A stretch of DNA of 64,000 bases from Desulfocurvibacter africanus subsp. africanus DSM 2603 (GTDB lineage Bacteria; Desulfobacterota; Desulfovibrionia; Desulfovibrionales; Desulfovibrionaceae), in the NCBI RefSeq assembly GCF_000422545.1, contig NZ_AULZ01000020.1, forward strand, positions 1-64,000, written 5' to 3'. A program made the translations under genes and the position numbers. Below are positions 8,819 through 17,213 of this stretch, one piece after another (the first letter of the stretch is position 1; the number at the start of each line of letters is the position of its first letter). The notes below the pieces were generated by a model, which was not told the DNA's origin, made no database searches, and saw only the letters and a program-made list of their open reading frames with translations.

Positions 8819-9490
8819 ATGAGCGGCGAGGATCAGGTGCTGCTCGCTCTGCGCGGCGTGGGCAAGCTGTACGGACGCAAGCTCGTGGTCAAGGGCGTGA
8901 ACCTGGATGTGCGTGCCGGCGAGGTCTGGCTCGTTGTCGGCCCAAATGGCGCGGGCAAGTCCACGCTGTTGGGCATCATGGCTGGACTCGTGCGTCCAAC
9001 GGCCGGCAGCCGCGAGCTGCGTGTGGGGCAGGAGAAGCTGGCCTACCTGGGGCACCAAACGTTCCTTTATCCGCGGCTCACGGCTCGCGAGAACTTGGTC
9101 TTTTGGGCGCGCATGTACGGCCACAAGCCTCAGGCCGCGCAGATCGACGCGGCTCTGGAGCGTGCCGGGCTTGCTGCGGCGGCCGAGGAGCAGGCCGGGC
9201 GCTTTTCGCGCGGCATGGCTCAGCGTCTGTCATTGGCGCGGGTTTTTCTTGTGGAGCCTAGCCTTATATTCCTGGACGAGCCAGGCACGGGGCTTGACGC
9301 TCGCTCCATGCAGACACTTCGACATGAAATTGCCGCCGCCCGCGATCGAGGCGTAGCTCTGGTCTGGGTCAGCCATCAGGTTTCCGCGGATCTGCCTCTG
9401 GCCGATCATGTCTTGGCCATAGGCGAAAGCCGGATGCGCTACGCGGGACTGGCTTCCGACTTTGAGCCCACTGAGAGCATGCTGTGCTGA
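8819..9490 (+). CDS. ccmA: CcmA, ATPase of the haem exporter
   Basis: 223 residues from the ATG at 8819, which follows GGAG; the longer upstream frame has no ribosome site and overlaps the ccmF end. Walker A is GPNGAGKST (about residues 41-49), the signature is FSRGMAQRLSLAR and Walker B is LIFLDEPGTG. CcmA couples ATP hydrolysis to release of holo-CcmE from CcmC in the CcmABCD complex. The signature reads SRG rather than SGG, which is usual for CcmA. It overlaps ccmB by seven bases. Confidence 0.93.
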   Translation: MSGEDQVLLALRGVGKLYGRKLVVKGVNLDVRAGEVWLVVGPNGAGKSTLLGIMAGLVRPTAGSRELRVGQEKLAYLGHQTFLYPRLTARENLVFWARMYGHKPQAAQIDAALERAGLAAAAEEQAGRFSRGMAQRLSLARVFLVEPSLIFLDEPGTGLDARSMQTLRHEIAAARDRGVALVWVSHQVSADLPLADHVLAIGESRMRYAGLASDFEPTESMLC

Positions 9491-10161
9491 GCCGCGCATG
9501 GACCATTGCCGCCAAGGACTTGCGCCTGGTGCTCGCGGGAGGGCAGGGCCTGTCCCAGGCGGCGCTGCTCGGTCTTCTACTTATTTTCGTCTTCAGTCTG
9601 GCTACCCCGGTGGGCCAGATAATGCCTGCCCAGGGGGCGGCAGCCGTATTCTGGCTCTCCAGCGCCTTCGGACTGGTGCTGATTTTCAACACCTTGTATG
9701 GGCTCGAAGAGAGTGGCGGTGCGCGCATCGGACTGTTGCTCGCGCCGGTGCCCGTGCATGCCGTCTGGTTGGGCAAGGCCGTGGCCGGTCTAGCCTTGCT
9801 GTTGATGATCCAGATTGTATTCGGGCCTGCCGTGGTGGTTTTTTTGGGTCAGGATGTGCTGGGCTCTCCGTTGCCCGTGTTCGCAACGGTGCTCGCAGTC
9901 GACTGGGGCCTGGCGGTGCTGGGCTCGCTGTTGGGTGCGCTGTCCCAAGGCCAAGCCGGCCGCGAATCGCTTCTGTCCGTAGCCTTGTTTCCTTTGTTGG
10001 TGCCTGTGCTCCTGGCTGGAATCCGCATCGGGGCCGGGTTGTTTGCCCCGGCAGCGGATAGCGAGACTTCGGGCTGGCTGGGTTTGGTGCTTGGCTTTGA
10101 CGCCATGTTCACGGCCGCGGCCGTAGTGTTGTTTCCCTTCGTATTCACCGGAGAGGAGTAA
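9484..10161 (+). CDS. ccmB: CcmB, membrane subunit of the haem exporter
   Basis: A 225-residue integral membrane protein with about six hydrophobic segments, starting at a GTG that lies inside the end of ccmA. The N-terminal pattern (AWTIAAKDLRLVL) and the segment AAAVFWLSSAFGLVLIFNTL are typical of CcmB. It forms the permease part of the CcmABCD complex in the inner membrane. Position between ccmA and ccmC confirms the assignment. Confidence 0.92.
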   Translation: MLSRAWTIAAKDLRLVLAGGQGLSQAALLGLLLIFVFSLATPVGQIMPAQGAAAVFWLSSAFGLVLIFNTLYGLEESGGARIGLLLAPVPVHAVWLGKAVAGLALLLMIQIVFGPAVVVFLGQDVLGSPLPVFATVLAVDWGLAVLGSLLGALSQGQAGRESLLSVALFPLLVPVLLAGIRIGAGLFAPAADSETSGWLGLVLGFDAMFTAAAVVLFPFVFTGEE

Positions 10162-10164
10162 AAC

Positions 10165-10836
10165 GTGTCGCGCGCTGGAATTTTCGCCCTGGCCTCCATT
10201 CCGGCCCTGCTGGCCAGCCAGTGGCTAATCTGGGTTTATGCCCCCATGGAGCAGAGCATGGGGATGGTGCAGAAAATTTTCTACACGCATCTGCCCCTGG
10301 CTTGGTGGGCCATGTTGAGCTTCTTTCTGGTCTTTGCGTGCAGTGGTTTGTACTTGTTGCGACGCAAGGAAGTCTTTGACCTGCTGGCCGGCGCCGCTGC
10401 GGAACTCGGCGTGCTTTTCTCAGGCTTGGCCCTGGCCACGGGCTCCATCTGGGGTCGTGCTGCCTGGAACGTCTGGTGGACCTGGGACCCGCGGCTGACC
10501 ACCACGCTGATCATGTGGTTCATTTACGCGGCTTATCTGGTGCTGCGTGGCGCGCCATTAGGCGGCGAACGTCGGGCCATGGCCTGCGCCGTGCTGGGCA
10601 TCGTGGGATTTTTGGACGTCCCGCTGGTTTTCTATTCGGCGCGCATGTGGCGCTCCATCCACCCGGCGGTTCTTGGCAGCCAGGGCGGAGGCATGGAGCC
10701 GGCTATGTGGCATGCCGTTCTGGCCAACCTCGGCGCCATGGGCTTACTGTGGATAGCGTTGCTACTGCTGCGTTATCGCCAACTCAGCGCATTACGTCGT
10801 ATCGAAGGCTTAGCCGCTGCCAGCCAATGGGATTAA
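10165..10836 (+). CDS. ccmC: CcmC haem delivery protein
   Basis: A 223-residue membrane protein starting at GTG, three bases after ccmB. Its WWD domain (NVWWTWDPRLTTTLI, about residues 100-115) and flanking histidines bind haem and pass it to CcmE. About six transmembrane segments are visible. It belongs to the haem-handling protein family shared with CcmF. The next gene, ccmD, is 229 bp away across a region with no gene I can support. Confidence 0.93.
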   Translation: MSRAGIFALASIPALLASQWLIWVYAPMEQSMGMVQKIFYTHLPLAWWAMLSFFLVFACSGLYLLRRKEVFDLLAGAAAELGVLFSGLALATGSIWGRAAWNVWWTWDPRLTTTLIMWFIYAAYLVLRGAPLGGERRAMACAVLGIVGFLDVPLVFYSARMWRSIHPAVLGSQGGGMEPAMWHAVLANLGAMGLLWIALLLLRYRQLSALRRIEGLAAASQWD

Positions 10837-11065
10837 ATGCTACAATTGCACTCTTGGACGCATGTTCTGATTCCACAAGGTTCTGCTGGAAGCCGCCGTG
10901 TCCATCTCATTTCTACAGGAAGCGGCTTTGAGAAGACGGCTGTAAGTGCTTTTATAATTATAGCTAATCAGGAAGAGCTTACCGAATCCAACCTGCCCAG
11001 TGTCCGCAGGATTTATGAAACCGATTCTGAGCTTGGGTGGGAAGCCTGAGCAAAGGAGGGCGCCG

Positions 11066-11218
11066 ATGACTGCGACCGAATATGTTTTGACCGCCAATTG
11101 CGTGGTCTGGGTCTTTATAGGGATGTATGTGTTTTGGATGTCACGCAAGGCCGCTGAGATCGACCGGCGTATTTCGCAGCTTGAAGTTCTGCAAGAGCGC
11201 GGCGAAGGCAAGGTCTAG
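11066..11218 (+). CDS. ccmD: CcmD-like small membrane protein
   Basis: A 50-residue protein with one transmembrane segment (about residues 8-28, containing VVWVFIGMYVFW) followed by a basic, helical tail rich in Arg and Glu. The start at 11066 is set by a strong AAAGGAGGG site six bases upstream; a frame starting at 11000 lacks one. CcmD helps release holo-CcmE from the CcmABC complex. The assignment rests on size, topology and position. Confidence 0.75.
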   Translation: MTATEYVLTANCVVWVFIGMYVFWMSRKAAEIDRRISQLEVLQERGEGKV

Positions 11219-11226
11219 GAGGAATC

Positions 11227-11823
11227 ATGGTTGAGACCGCACCCGAGGGCAAGGTAAACCAGGGGACAAAACTGATGGTGGCTCTGGCCGCCATTGGGCT
11301 CGTGGTTATGTTTGCCTCGTCCGTCTTTCATAGGCTGGAGAGCCCCTCGCGCAAGGAATTCCTGGGTCAGCCGCGGCAATCTGCTTCCCAAGGCATGCCT
11401 GGTCAGCAGGATATGAGCGAAATGGGTAAGCTCATGGCTGCGTTGCGTGAGAAACCCGATGACCCGCAGGCGAATCTGGACATCGCCAAGGCTTTCATGC
11501 GCATGCAGGAAGCCGAACGGGCCGAGGTCTTTCTGCAGCGAGCCCTTGAGGCAGATCCGAACAATATCGAAGCCTTACGGCTGCTGGCCATGGCCGCTTT
11601 TCAGGCGCAGCAACACGAGCAGGCCGCCCAGACGCTCATGCGACTGCTGGCCAAGCGTCCCGATGATGCCGGCGCGCACTTTAATTTGGCAGTGCTCTAT
11701 AGCCATTATCTTAATGATGCGCAGAAAGCAGATTTTCACATGCGCAAGGCCAGAGAGCATGCCGAAGGCGATCCCCAGCTTTTGGAGATGATCGAACGTG
11801 AAGCGAAAGCCCACGGCAACTAG
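11227..11823 (+). CDS. Membrane-anchored TPR protein of the ccm cluster
   Basis: 198 residues: a cytoplasmic start, one transmembrane anchor (about residues 15-33), then three or four TPR units (about 60-180) in the periplasm. Position at the end of the ccm operon suggests the role of the CcmI/NrfG-type TPR module, which holds apocytochrome c for haem attachment. The ribosome site is AGGAGGAA. Since ccmG and ccmH are absent here, this may be the only apocytochrome-handling factor encoded in the cluster; that is inference. Confidence 0.7.
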   Translation: MVETAPEGKVNQGTKLMVALAAIGLVVMFASSVFHRLESPSRKEFLGQPRQSASQGMPGQQDMSEMGKLMAALREKPDDPQANLDIAKAFMRMQEAERAEVFLQRALEADPNNIEALRLLAMAAFQAQQHEQAAQTLMRLLAKRPDDAGAHFNLAVLYSHYLNDAQKADFHMRKAREHAEGDPQLLEMIEREAKAHGN

Positions 11824-11893
11824 CGCATTGAGCAGGGCTCAAGCCCTCCTAAAACGCAATAGTTACTGACCTGGCTACGTTCAGGTAGGCATA

Positions 11894-11921
11894 TTGACAG
11901 GACTGCAGCATTCTTTAAAAT
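11894..11921 (+). promoter_or_regulatory. Sigma-70-like promoter before the LIV operon
   Basis: TTGACA (11894-11899) and TAAAAT (11916-11921) are separated by 16 bases. The binding-protein gene begins 86 bp downstream, leaving a leader of about 80 nt. This is the clearest consensus-like promoter in the left half of the window. Confidence 0.6.
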
Positions 11922-12007
11922 GCGATATTTAGTAATATTGGAGCTTTCAAGGGAAAAGCCGACTTCAGCGATGGTCGGTCGTTCAACATTCGTTCAAGGA
12001 GAGGATT

Positions 12008-13177
12008 ATGAAACGCGTTTTTTCTATGCTGATCCTGGCATGCGTGGGACTTATCGCCCTGGCCGGTTGTGGTAACGAGCCGACGAAGGAAGAGGCCAAG
12101 ACCGAGGCCGCTCCTGAAGCTGCTCCGGCTGGTGGCTCGATCGTTCTCGGCGTGGCCGGCGCCCATAGCGGCGACTTAGCCTCCTACGGTCTGCCCTCTG
12201 TGAATGCCGCCAAGCTGGTGGCCAAGATGTACAATGACAAGGGTGGCGTGCTCGGTCGTCAGGTCGTCATTCAGGCTGAAGACGAGCAGTGCAAGCCTGA
12301 ACTGGCCACCAACGTAGCCACCAAGCTCGTTTCCGACAAGGTGACGATCGTCATGGGCCACATTTGCTCCGGCGCTACGAAGGCCGCTATGCCCATCTAC
12401 AGGGACGCCAAGCTTATCTGCATGTCGCCCTCGGCCACCAACCCGCCCCTGACCCAAAGCGGCGATTACCCCAACTTCTTCCGCACCATTGCTTCCGACG
12501 ACGCTCAGGCCAAGATGGGCGTGGACTATGCTATCCAGACTCTCGGAGCCAAGAAGATCGCCGTGCTTCATGACAAGGGCGATTACGGCAAGGGCTACGC
12601 CGAATTCGCCAAGTCCTTCATTGAGCAGGGCGGCCAGGCTCAGGTTGTGCTCTTCGAGGGCGTAACTCCCGGTGCCGTGGACTACTCCGCCGTGGTGAAC
12701 AAGGTTCGTCAGTCCGGCGCCGACGCCGTTATCTTCGGCGGCTACCATCCTGAAGCTTCCAAGATCGTCTCGCAGATGCGTAAGAAGCAAATGAAGACGC
12801 CTTTCCTGTCCGACGACGGCGTGAAGGACGACACCTTTATCAAGGTTGCGGGTGCCGACGCCGAAGGCGTCTACGCCTCCGGCCCGCGCGACATTTCGAG
12901 CAACCCGATCTACCAGCAGGCCATTGAGCAGCATAAGGCTGCGTTCGGCTCCGAGCCCGGCGCGTTCTTCCCCGAGGCCTATTCCGCAAGCCTCGCCCTC
13001 CTGAACGCCATCGAGAAAGCCGGCTCCACCGAATACGATGCCGTAATCAAGGCCCTGCGCAGTGAGTACGTGGAAACCCCGGTCGGCAAGATCTCCTTCG
13101 ACGAGAAGGGTGACGCTATCGGCGTGGGCTTCTCCATGTATCAGGTTCAGGACGGTAAGTTCGTGGAGCTCAAGTAG
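12008..13177 (+). CDS. Branched-chain amino acid ABC transporter binding lipoprotein
   Basis: 389 residues. The signal peptide ends in a lipobox (LAGC, Cys21), so the protein is lipid-anchored after export. After an acidic Glu/Ala/Pro linker comes a type I periplasmic binding fold (GVAGAHSGDLASYGLPSVNAA, then DEQCKPELA). It is the receptor of the LIV importer encoded immediately downstream; ligand preference among Leu, Ile, Val or other amino acids is not readable. Anchoring by lipid is less common for LivJ in Gram-negatives. A hairpin after the stop probably lets this gene be expressed above the permease genes. Confidence 0.88.
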   Translation: MKRVFSMLILACVGLIALAGCGNEPTKEEAKTEAAPEAAPAGGSIVLGVAGAHSGDLASYGLPSVNAAKLVAKMYNDKGGVLGRQVVIQAEDEQCKPELATNVATKLVSDKVTIVMGHICSGATKAAMPIYRDAKLICMSPSATNPPLTQSGDYPNFFRTIASDDAQAKMGVDYAIQTLGAKKIAVLHDKGDYGKGYAEFAKSFIEQGGQAQVVLFEGVTPGAVDYSAVVNKVRQSGADAVIFGGYHPEASKIVSQMRKKQMKTPFLSDDGVKDDTFIKVAGADAEGVYASGPRDISSNPIYQQAIEQHKAAFGSEPGAFFPEAYSASLALLNAIEKAGSTEYDAVIKALRSEYVETPVGKISFDEKGDAIGVGFSMYQVQDGKFVELK

Positions 13178-13203
13178 CTACCATGGCCTGACGTGATCAT
13201 CGA

Positions 13204-13228
13204 GGGGGCGGACAATGAGTCCGCCCCC
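13204..13228 (+). terminator. GC-rich hairpin between binding protein and permease genes
   Basis: A perfect 10-bp stem (GGGGGCGGAC with GTCCGCCCCC) and an AATGA loop begin 26 bp after the binding-protein stop codon. The following bases are TAATTGTTG, a poor T-run, so it may work as a partial terminator or as an mRNA 3'-end stabiliser that raises receptor levels relative to livHMGF. Confidence 0.6.
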
Positions 13229-13420
13229 TAATTGTTGCTAAACGATCCATATCCCGTTAAACCGGTGGCGTCCGCGGGTATGCTCCGCGAAACCCACGCC
13301 TCGGCCCTCCGATTTGGAACGGGCGCCGGCTTAAGCCGGGCCTTTGGACTGCCGGCGCATGCGCGCCTGCGACGGAACGGCCTTCACAATGGCGGACTCG
13401 GGAACACTCGGCAGGTAGTA

Positions 13421-14323
13421 ATGGAATTCTTCTGGGAATATTTCTTCGGTGGCTTGACCAGAGGGAGCATCTACGCGCTCATCGCTCTGGGCTACACCAT
13501 GGTCTATGGCATCATCGAGCTCATCAACTTCGCCCATGGCGAAATATACATGATCGGCGCATTCACCGGGCTGATCGTGGCCGGTGTGCTCGGAGTGCTC
13601 GGTTTCCCCGGTCTGGCCATCTTGGCCATTGCCCTTGTCGCGGCGGTCATCTGGGCCGGAGCTTACGGGTATACGGTGGAGAAGATTGCATATAGGCCGT
13701 TGCGCAATGCGCCGCGCCTTTCCCCGCTCATCTCCGCCATCGGCATGTCCATCTTTCTGCAGAACTACGTGCTGCTCGCCCAAACCTCCGACTTCCTGCC
13801 CTTCCCGAGGCTCATCCCGAACTTCGGGTTCATGGAGCCATATTCCATGGTCATGGGCTCCAGTGACTTTGTCATTGTTGCCGTGTCGGCCCTGGTCATG
13901 GTCGGCCTGACCTTGTTCATCAAGTACACGCGACTGGGCAAGGCCATGCGCGCCACGGCCCAGAATCGTAAGATGGCGCAACTCGTGGGTGTCAATGTTG
14001 ACCGCGTCATCTCCGCCACGTTCATCATCGGCTCGACCCTGGCGGCCATCGGCGGCGTGCTCATTGCCTCGCACATTGGCCAGATCAACTTCTTTATCGG
14101 CTTCATCGCGGGCATCAAGGCCTTCTCCGCCGCAGTGCTGGGCGGTATCGGCAGTATCCCCGGGGCCGTGCTCGGTGGGCTTATCCTGGGCTGGACCGAG
14201 AGTTTCGCTACCGGATATATCTCCAGCGACTACGAGGATGTGTTCGCATTCGCGCTGCTGGTCATTATCCTCATCTTCAGGCCCTCTGGCCTCTTGGGCA
14301 AGCCGCCCACGCAGAAGGTCTAA
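13421..14323 (+). CDS. livH: Branched-chain amino acid permease LivH
   Basis: 300 residues from the ATG at 13421 (AGGT upstream); the frame is open back to 13232 but that part is poor coding sequence. About eight transmembrane segments are present, with the LivH landmarks YALIALGYTMVYGIIELINFAHGE near the N-terminus (quoted in part: GYTMVYGIIELINFAHG) and AVLGGIGSIPGAVLGG near the C-terminus. It forms half of the membrane channel with LivM. Confidence 0.93.
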   Translation: MEFFWEYFFGGLTRGSIYALIALGYTMVYGIIELINFAHGEIYMIGAFTGLIVAGVLGVLGFPGLAILAIALVAAVIWAGAYGYTVEKIAYRPLRNAPRLSPLISAIGMSIFLQNYVLLAQTSDFLPFPRLIPNFGFMEPYSMVMGSSDFVIVAVSALVMVGLTLFIKYTRLGKAMRATAQNRKMAQLVGVNVDRVISATFIIGSTLAAIGGVLIASHIGQINFFIGFIAGIKAFSAAVLGGIGSIPGAVLGGLILGWTESFATGYISSDYEDVFAFALLVIILIFRPSGLLGKPPTQKV

Positions 14324-14405
14324 CCGGAGGCGCAGGTATGCTGGCCCAGGCCGGCCGTTTGCACGAGAGAACAGCACGAAATATCTAGCGACAGGGCTTT
14401 TAGGT

Positions 14406-15653
14406 ATGCACGGTCTGAAGAAATCGCTCATCATCAGCGCGTGGTTCATGTTTTTGACCTTCCCCCTCATGGTCATCCGCGTGAACACCATCTACAAAAC
14501 CATCGAATGGCGCTGGATGAACCTTTTGTGGGTCGGCTTGGGCGCCTTCATCTTGTCCTTCGTCTGGCGCTACCTTCTCCAGCGCCGCGAACTCGGACGC
14601 GCAAAGAAAGGCTCCGACCAGACTGCGAGCTTGCCTTTGGCCAAGCGACTCGCGGGGCATCGTCATTTCAGGGTGGCAGCCTTAGCCATATTGGCTACTG
14701 TCGCCGTTGTTTTTCCTTTGGTGTTCTCCACTTACCAAACCAACATCATGACCTCGACAATGTTATACGTGGTCCTCGGCCTGGGCCTGAACATCGTCGT
14801 TGGTTTAGCCGGACTGCTGGATTTGGGTTATGTCGCTTTCTATGCGGTGGGCGCCTACGCCTATGCATTGCTCAATTACCACTTCGGGCTGGGCTTCTGG
14901 ACGGTGTTGCCGGTTGGCGCTCTCTTGGGCGCCTTGTTCGGCCTGATGCTCGGCTTTCCTGTTTTGCGGTTGCGCGGTGACTATCTCGCCATCGTTACCC
15001 TGGGCTTCGGTTCGATTATCCGGCTCGTGCTGGAGAACTGGAACGAATTCTCCAAAGGTCCTAGCGGCATCTCCAACATAGCGCGACCTGGCTTCTTCGG
15101 CATGAACTTTACGGTGAGCGAGTCGGTTACGTACCTCTACTATATCATGCTCGGCTTGGTGCTCGTGACCATTCTGGTGGTTAACCGTCTCAAGGAATCA
15201 CGCATAGGGCGAGCCTGGATGGCCCTACGTGAAGACGAGATCGCCTGCCAAGCCATGGGCATCGACAAGATGAAGACCAAGCTCCTGGCCTTCGCCCTGG
15301 GAGCCACCTGGGCCGGCATCGCCGGAGTCGTTTTCGCCGCCAAGACCACTTTCATCAACCCGGCCAGCTTCACGTTCCTTGAATCGGCATTTATTCTTTC
15401 CATCGTTGTCTTGGGAGGCATGGGCTCCATTTTGGGCGTCATCCTGGGCGCGTTCATCCTCATCCTCTTGCCCGAATATATGCGCGCCTTCTCCGAATAC
15501 CGCATGCTGCTTTTCGGCGCGATCATGGTCCTGGTCATGGTCTTCAGGCCACAAGGGCTCGTGAAGTTCCAACGCAGGCACTACGAGGTAAAGGAGACGG
15601 GAGAGTCCGAAGGCGAGCGTCCCGCCATCAAGGAAGCAGGCGAGCAGGCCTGA
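14406..15653 (+). CDS. livM: Branched-chain amino acid permease LivM
   Basis: 415 residues from the ATG at 14406; the much longer open frame upstream runs antiphase through livH and is not coding. The first 110 residues hold two extra membrane segments, then the LivM core begins (LYVVLGLGLNIVVGLAGLLDLG, part shown). EAA-loop sequence MALREDEIACQAMGI contacts the ATPases, and VLGGMGSILG follows. The C-terminal 25 residues are charged. It pairs with LivH to form the pore. Confidence 0.92.
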   Translation: MHGLKKSLIISAWFMFLTFPLMVIRVNTIYKTIEWRWMNLLWVGLGAFILSFVWRYLLQRRELGRAKKGSDQTASLPLAKRLAGHRHFRVAALAILATVAVVFPLVFSTYQTNIMTSTMLYVVLGLGLNIVVGLAGLLDLGYVAFYAVGAYAYALLNYHFGLGFWTVLPVGALLGALFGLMLGFPVLRLRGDYLAIVTLGFGSIIRLVLENWNEFSKGPSGISNIARPGFFGMNFTVSESVTYLYYIMLGLVLVTILVVNRLKESRIGRAWMALREDEIACQAMGIDKMKTKLLAFALGATWAGIAGVVFAAKTTFINPASFTFLESAFILSIVVLGGMGSILGVILGAFILILLPEYMRAFSEYRMLLFGAIMVLVMVFRPQGLVKFQRRHYEVKETGESEGERPAIKEAGEQA

Positions 15654-15665
15654 GCGAGCTAAGTC

Positions 15666-16454
15666 ATGAAACCGGTTCTCGACGTACAAAAGATAAGCAT
15701 GGACTTTGGCGGCCTGCGGGCGCTGAACGAAGTCGACCTGGTCATCAACCAGGGCGAGATCGTGGCCCTGATCGGCCCCAACGGCGCGGGCAAGACGACC
15801 TTTTTTAACTGCGTCACGGGCATTTACGAGCCAACCGAAGGCAGCGTGATGATCACGCCGCCTGGCAAGGAGAGTAAGCGTATCAATGGCCTAAAGCCCA
15901 ATCAGGTCACTGAGTTGGGGATGGCGCGCACTTTCCAGAACATTCGGCTCTTCCCTTCCATGACAGTGCTGGAAAATGTCATGATCGGCCGGCATTGCCG
16001 CACCAAGACCTCGGTTTTTGGCGCGGTGCTGCGCACGCCACGCGCCCGCCGCGAGGAGGAAGAGGTGGTGGACCGCAGTTACGCGCTGCTCAAGCGCGTG
16101 GGGTTGGGCAAGTACTATAGTGAGTTGTCCAGCAATTTGCCTTATGGCGCTCAACGCAGGTTGGAAATCGCTCGGGCTATGGCCACGGATCCTTTCCTGC
16201 TCCTGCTGGATGAGCCCGCCGCAGGCATGAACCCTCATGAAACCGAGGACCTTAAGCGTCTGGTTGTGCGTATTCGCGAGGAGGATAAACTGTCCATCCT
16301 GCTTATCGAGCATGACATGAAGATGGTCATGAGCCTGTCTGACCGCATCTATGTCATGGAATACGGCAAGAAGATCGCCGAGGGCACGCCCAAGGAAGTT
16401 CGCGCCAACCCACGGGTCATCCAGGCCTACCTCGGAGAGGAAGAGAATGCTTGA
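15666..16454 (+). CDS. livG: Branched-chain amino acid ABC transporter ATPase LivG
   Basis: 262 residues. Walker A GPNGAGKTTFF (about 37-47), the family-typical ARTFQNIRLF, signature LPYGAQRRLEIARA, Walker B LLLLDEPAAGMNP and switch His in LIEHDMKMV are all visible. LivG-type ATPases carry the longer insert and the PAAGMNP box, which separates them from LivF. It overlaps livF by eight bases. Confidence 0.94.
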   Translation: MKPVLDVQKISMDFGGLRALNEVDLVINQGEIVALIGPNGAGKTTFFNCVTGIYEPTEGSVMITPPGKESKRINGLKPNQVTELGMARTFQNIRLFPSMTVLENVMIGRHCRTKTSVFGAVLRTPRARREEEEVVDRSYALLKRVGLGKYYSELSSNLPYGAQRRLEIARAMATDPFLLLLDEPAAGMNPHETEDLKRLVVRIREEDKLSILLIEHDMKMVMSLSDRIYVMEYGKKIAEGTPKEVRANPRVIQAYLGEEENA

Positions 16455-17154
16455 GCTGAGGCATGTCGATTCGTTTTACGGCAGCATCCAGGCCCTGCGC
16501 GACGTGAGCATGCGCGTGGAGCAGGGGGAGATCATCTCGCTTATCGGCGCTAACGGCGCAGGCAAGACAACTACGCTCATGTCCATCTGCGGGGTAGTGC
16601 CTCCCCGTAGCGGCGAGATTCTATTCGAAGGCAAGCCGATCCAAGAATTGTCCACGGATCAGATCGTGGCTCTGGGTATTTCCCAGGTACCAGAAGGGAG
16701 GCTCATCTTCCCGGGCCTCACGGTCACCGAAAACCTGGACATGGGTGCCTTCCTGCGTCGCGACCGAGCAGGCATCAAACGCGATCAGGAATATATCTAC
16801 GAACTCTTCCCCATCCTGTCGAGCCGACGCCGCCAGTTCGGCGGGACGCTTTCCGGCGGGGAGCAGCAGATGCTGGCCATTTCGCGCGCCCTTATGGCCC
16901 GGCCGCGCCTGCTCCTGCTTGACGAGCCGTCGCTGGGCTTGGCCCCGCTCATCATCCGCCAGATTTTCGAGATCATCGAGAAGATCAACAAGGAGAGCAA
17001 TACGACCATCTTCCTGGTGGAGCAGAATGCCAACCAGGCCCTCAAGGTCGCACATCGGGGCTACGTCATGGAGAACGGCCGCATCACCATGAGTGACGTA
17101 GCGGCGCATCTTCTGGAGAATGAGGACGTGAAGAAAGCTTACCTTGGTCTGTAG
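16447..17154 (+). CDS. livF: Branched-chain amino acid ABC transporter ATPase LivF
   Basis: 235 residues from the ATG at 16447, inside the end of livG. Walker A GANGAGKTTTL, signature LSGGEQQMLAISRALM, Walker B LLLLDEPSLGLAP (the SLGLAP box is LivF-specific) and the switch segment LVEQNANQAL are all present. It forms the second nucleotide-binding subunit of the importer. The upstream in-frame extension to 16351 overlaps livG out of phase and is not used. Confidence 0.94.
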   Translation: MLELRHVDSFYGSIQALRDVSMRVEQGEIISLIGANGAGKTTTLMSICGVVPPRSGEILFEGKPIQELSTDQIVALGISQVPEGRLIFPGLTVTENLDMGAFLRRDRAGIKRDQEYIYELFPILSSRRRQFGGTLSGGEQQMLAISRALMARPRLLLLDEPSLGLAPLIIRQIFEIIEKINKESNTTIFLVEQNANQALKVAHRGYVMENGRITMSDVAAHLLENEDVKKAYLGL

Positions 17155-17213
17155 CGCGGTCCTCAACTTTTGACATCATTTTGTCCTGCCCTCCGGAATA
17201 GTCGGGTTTGGGA

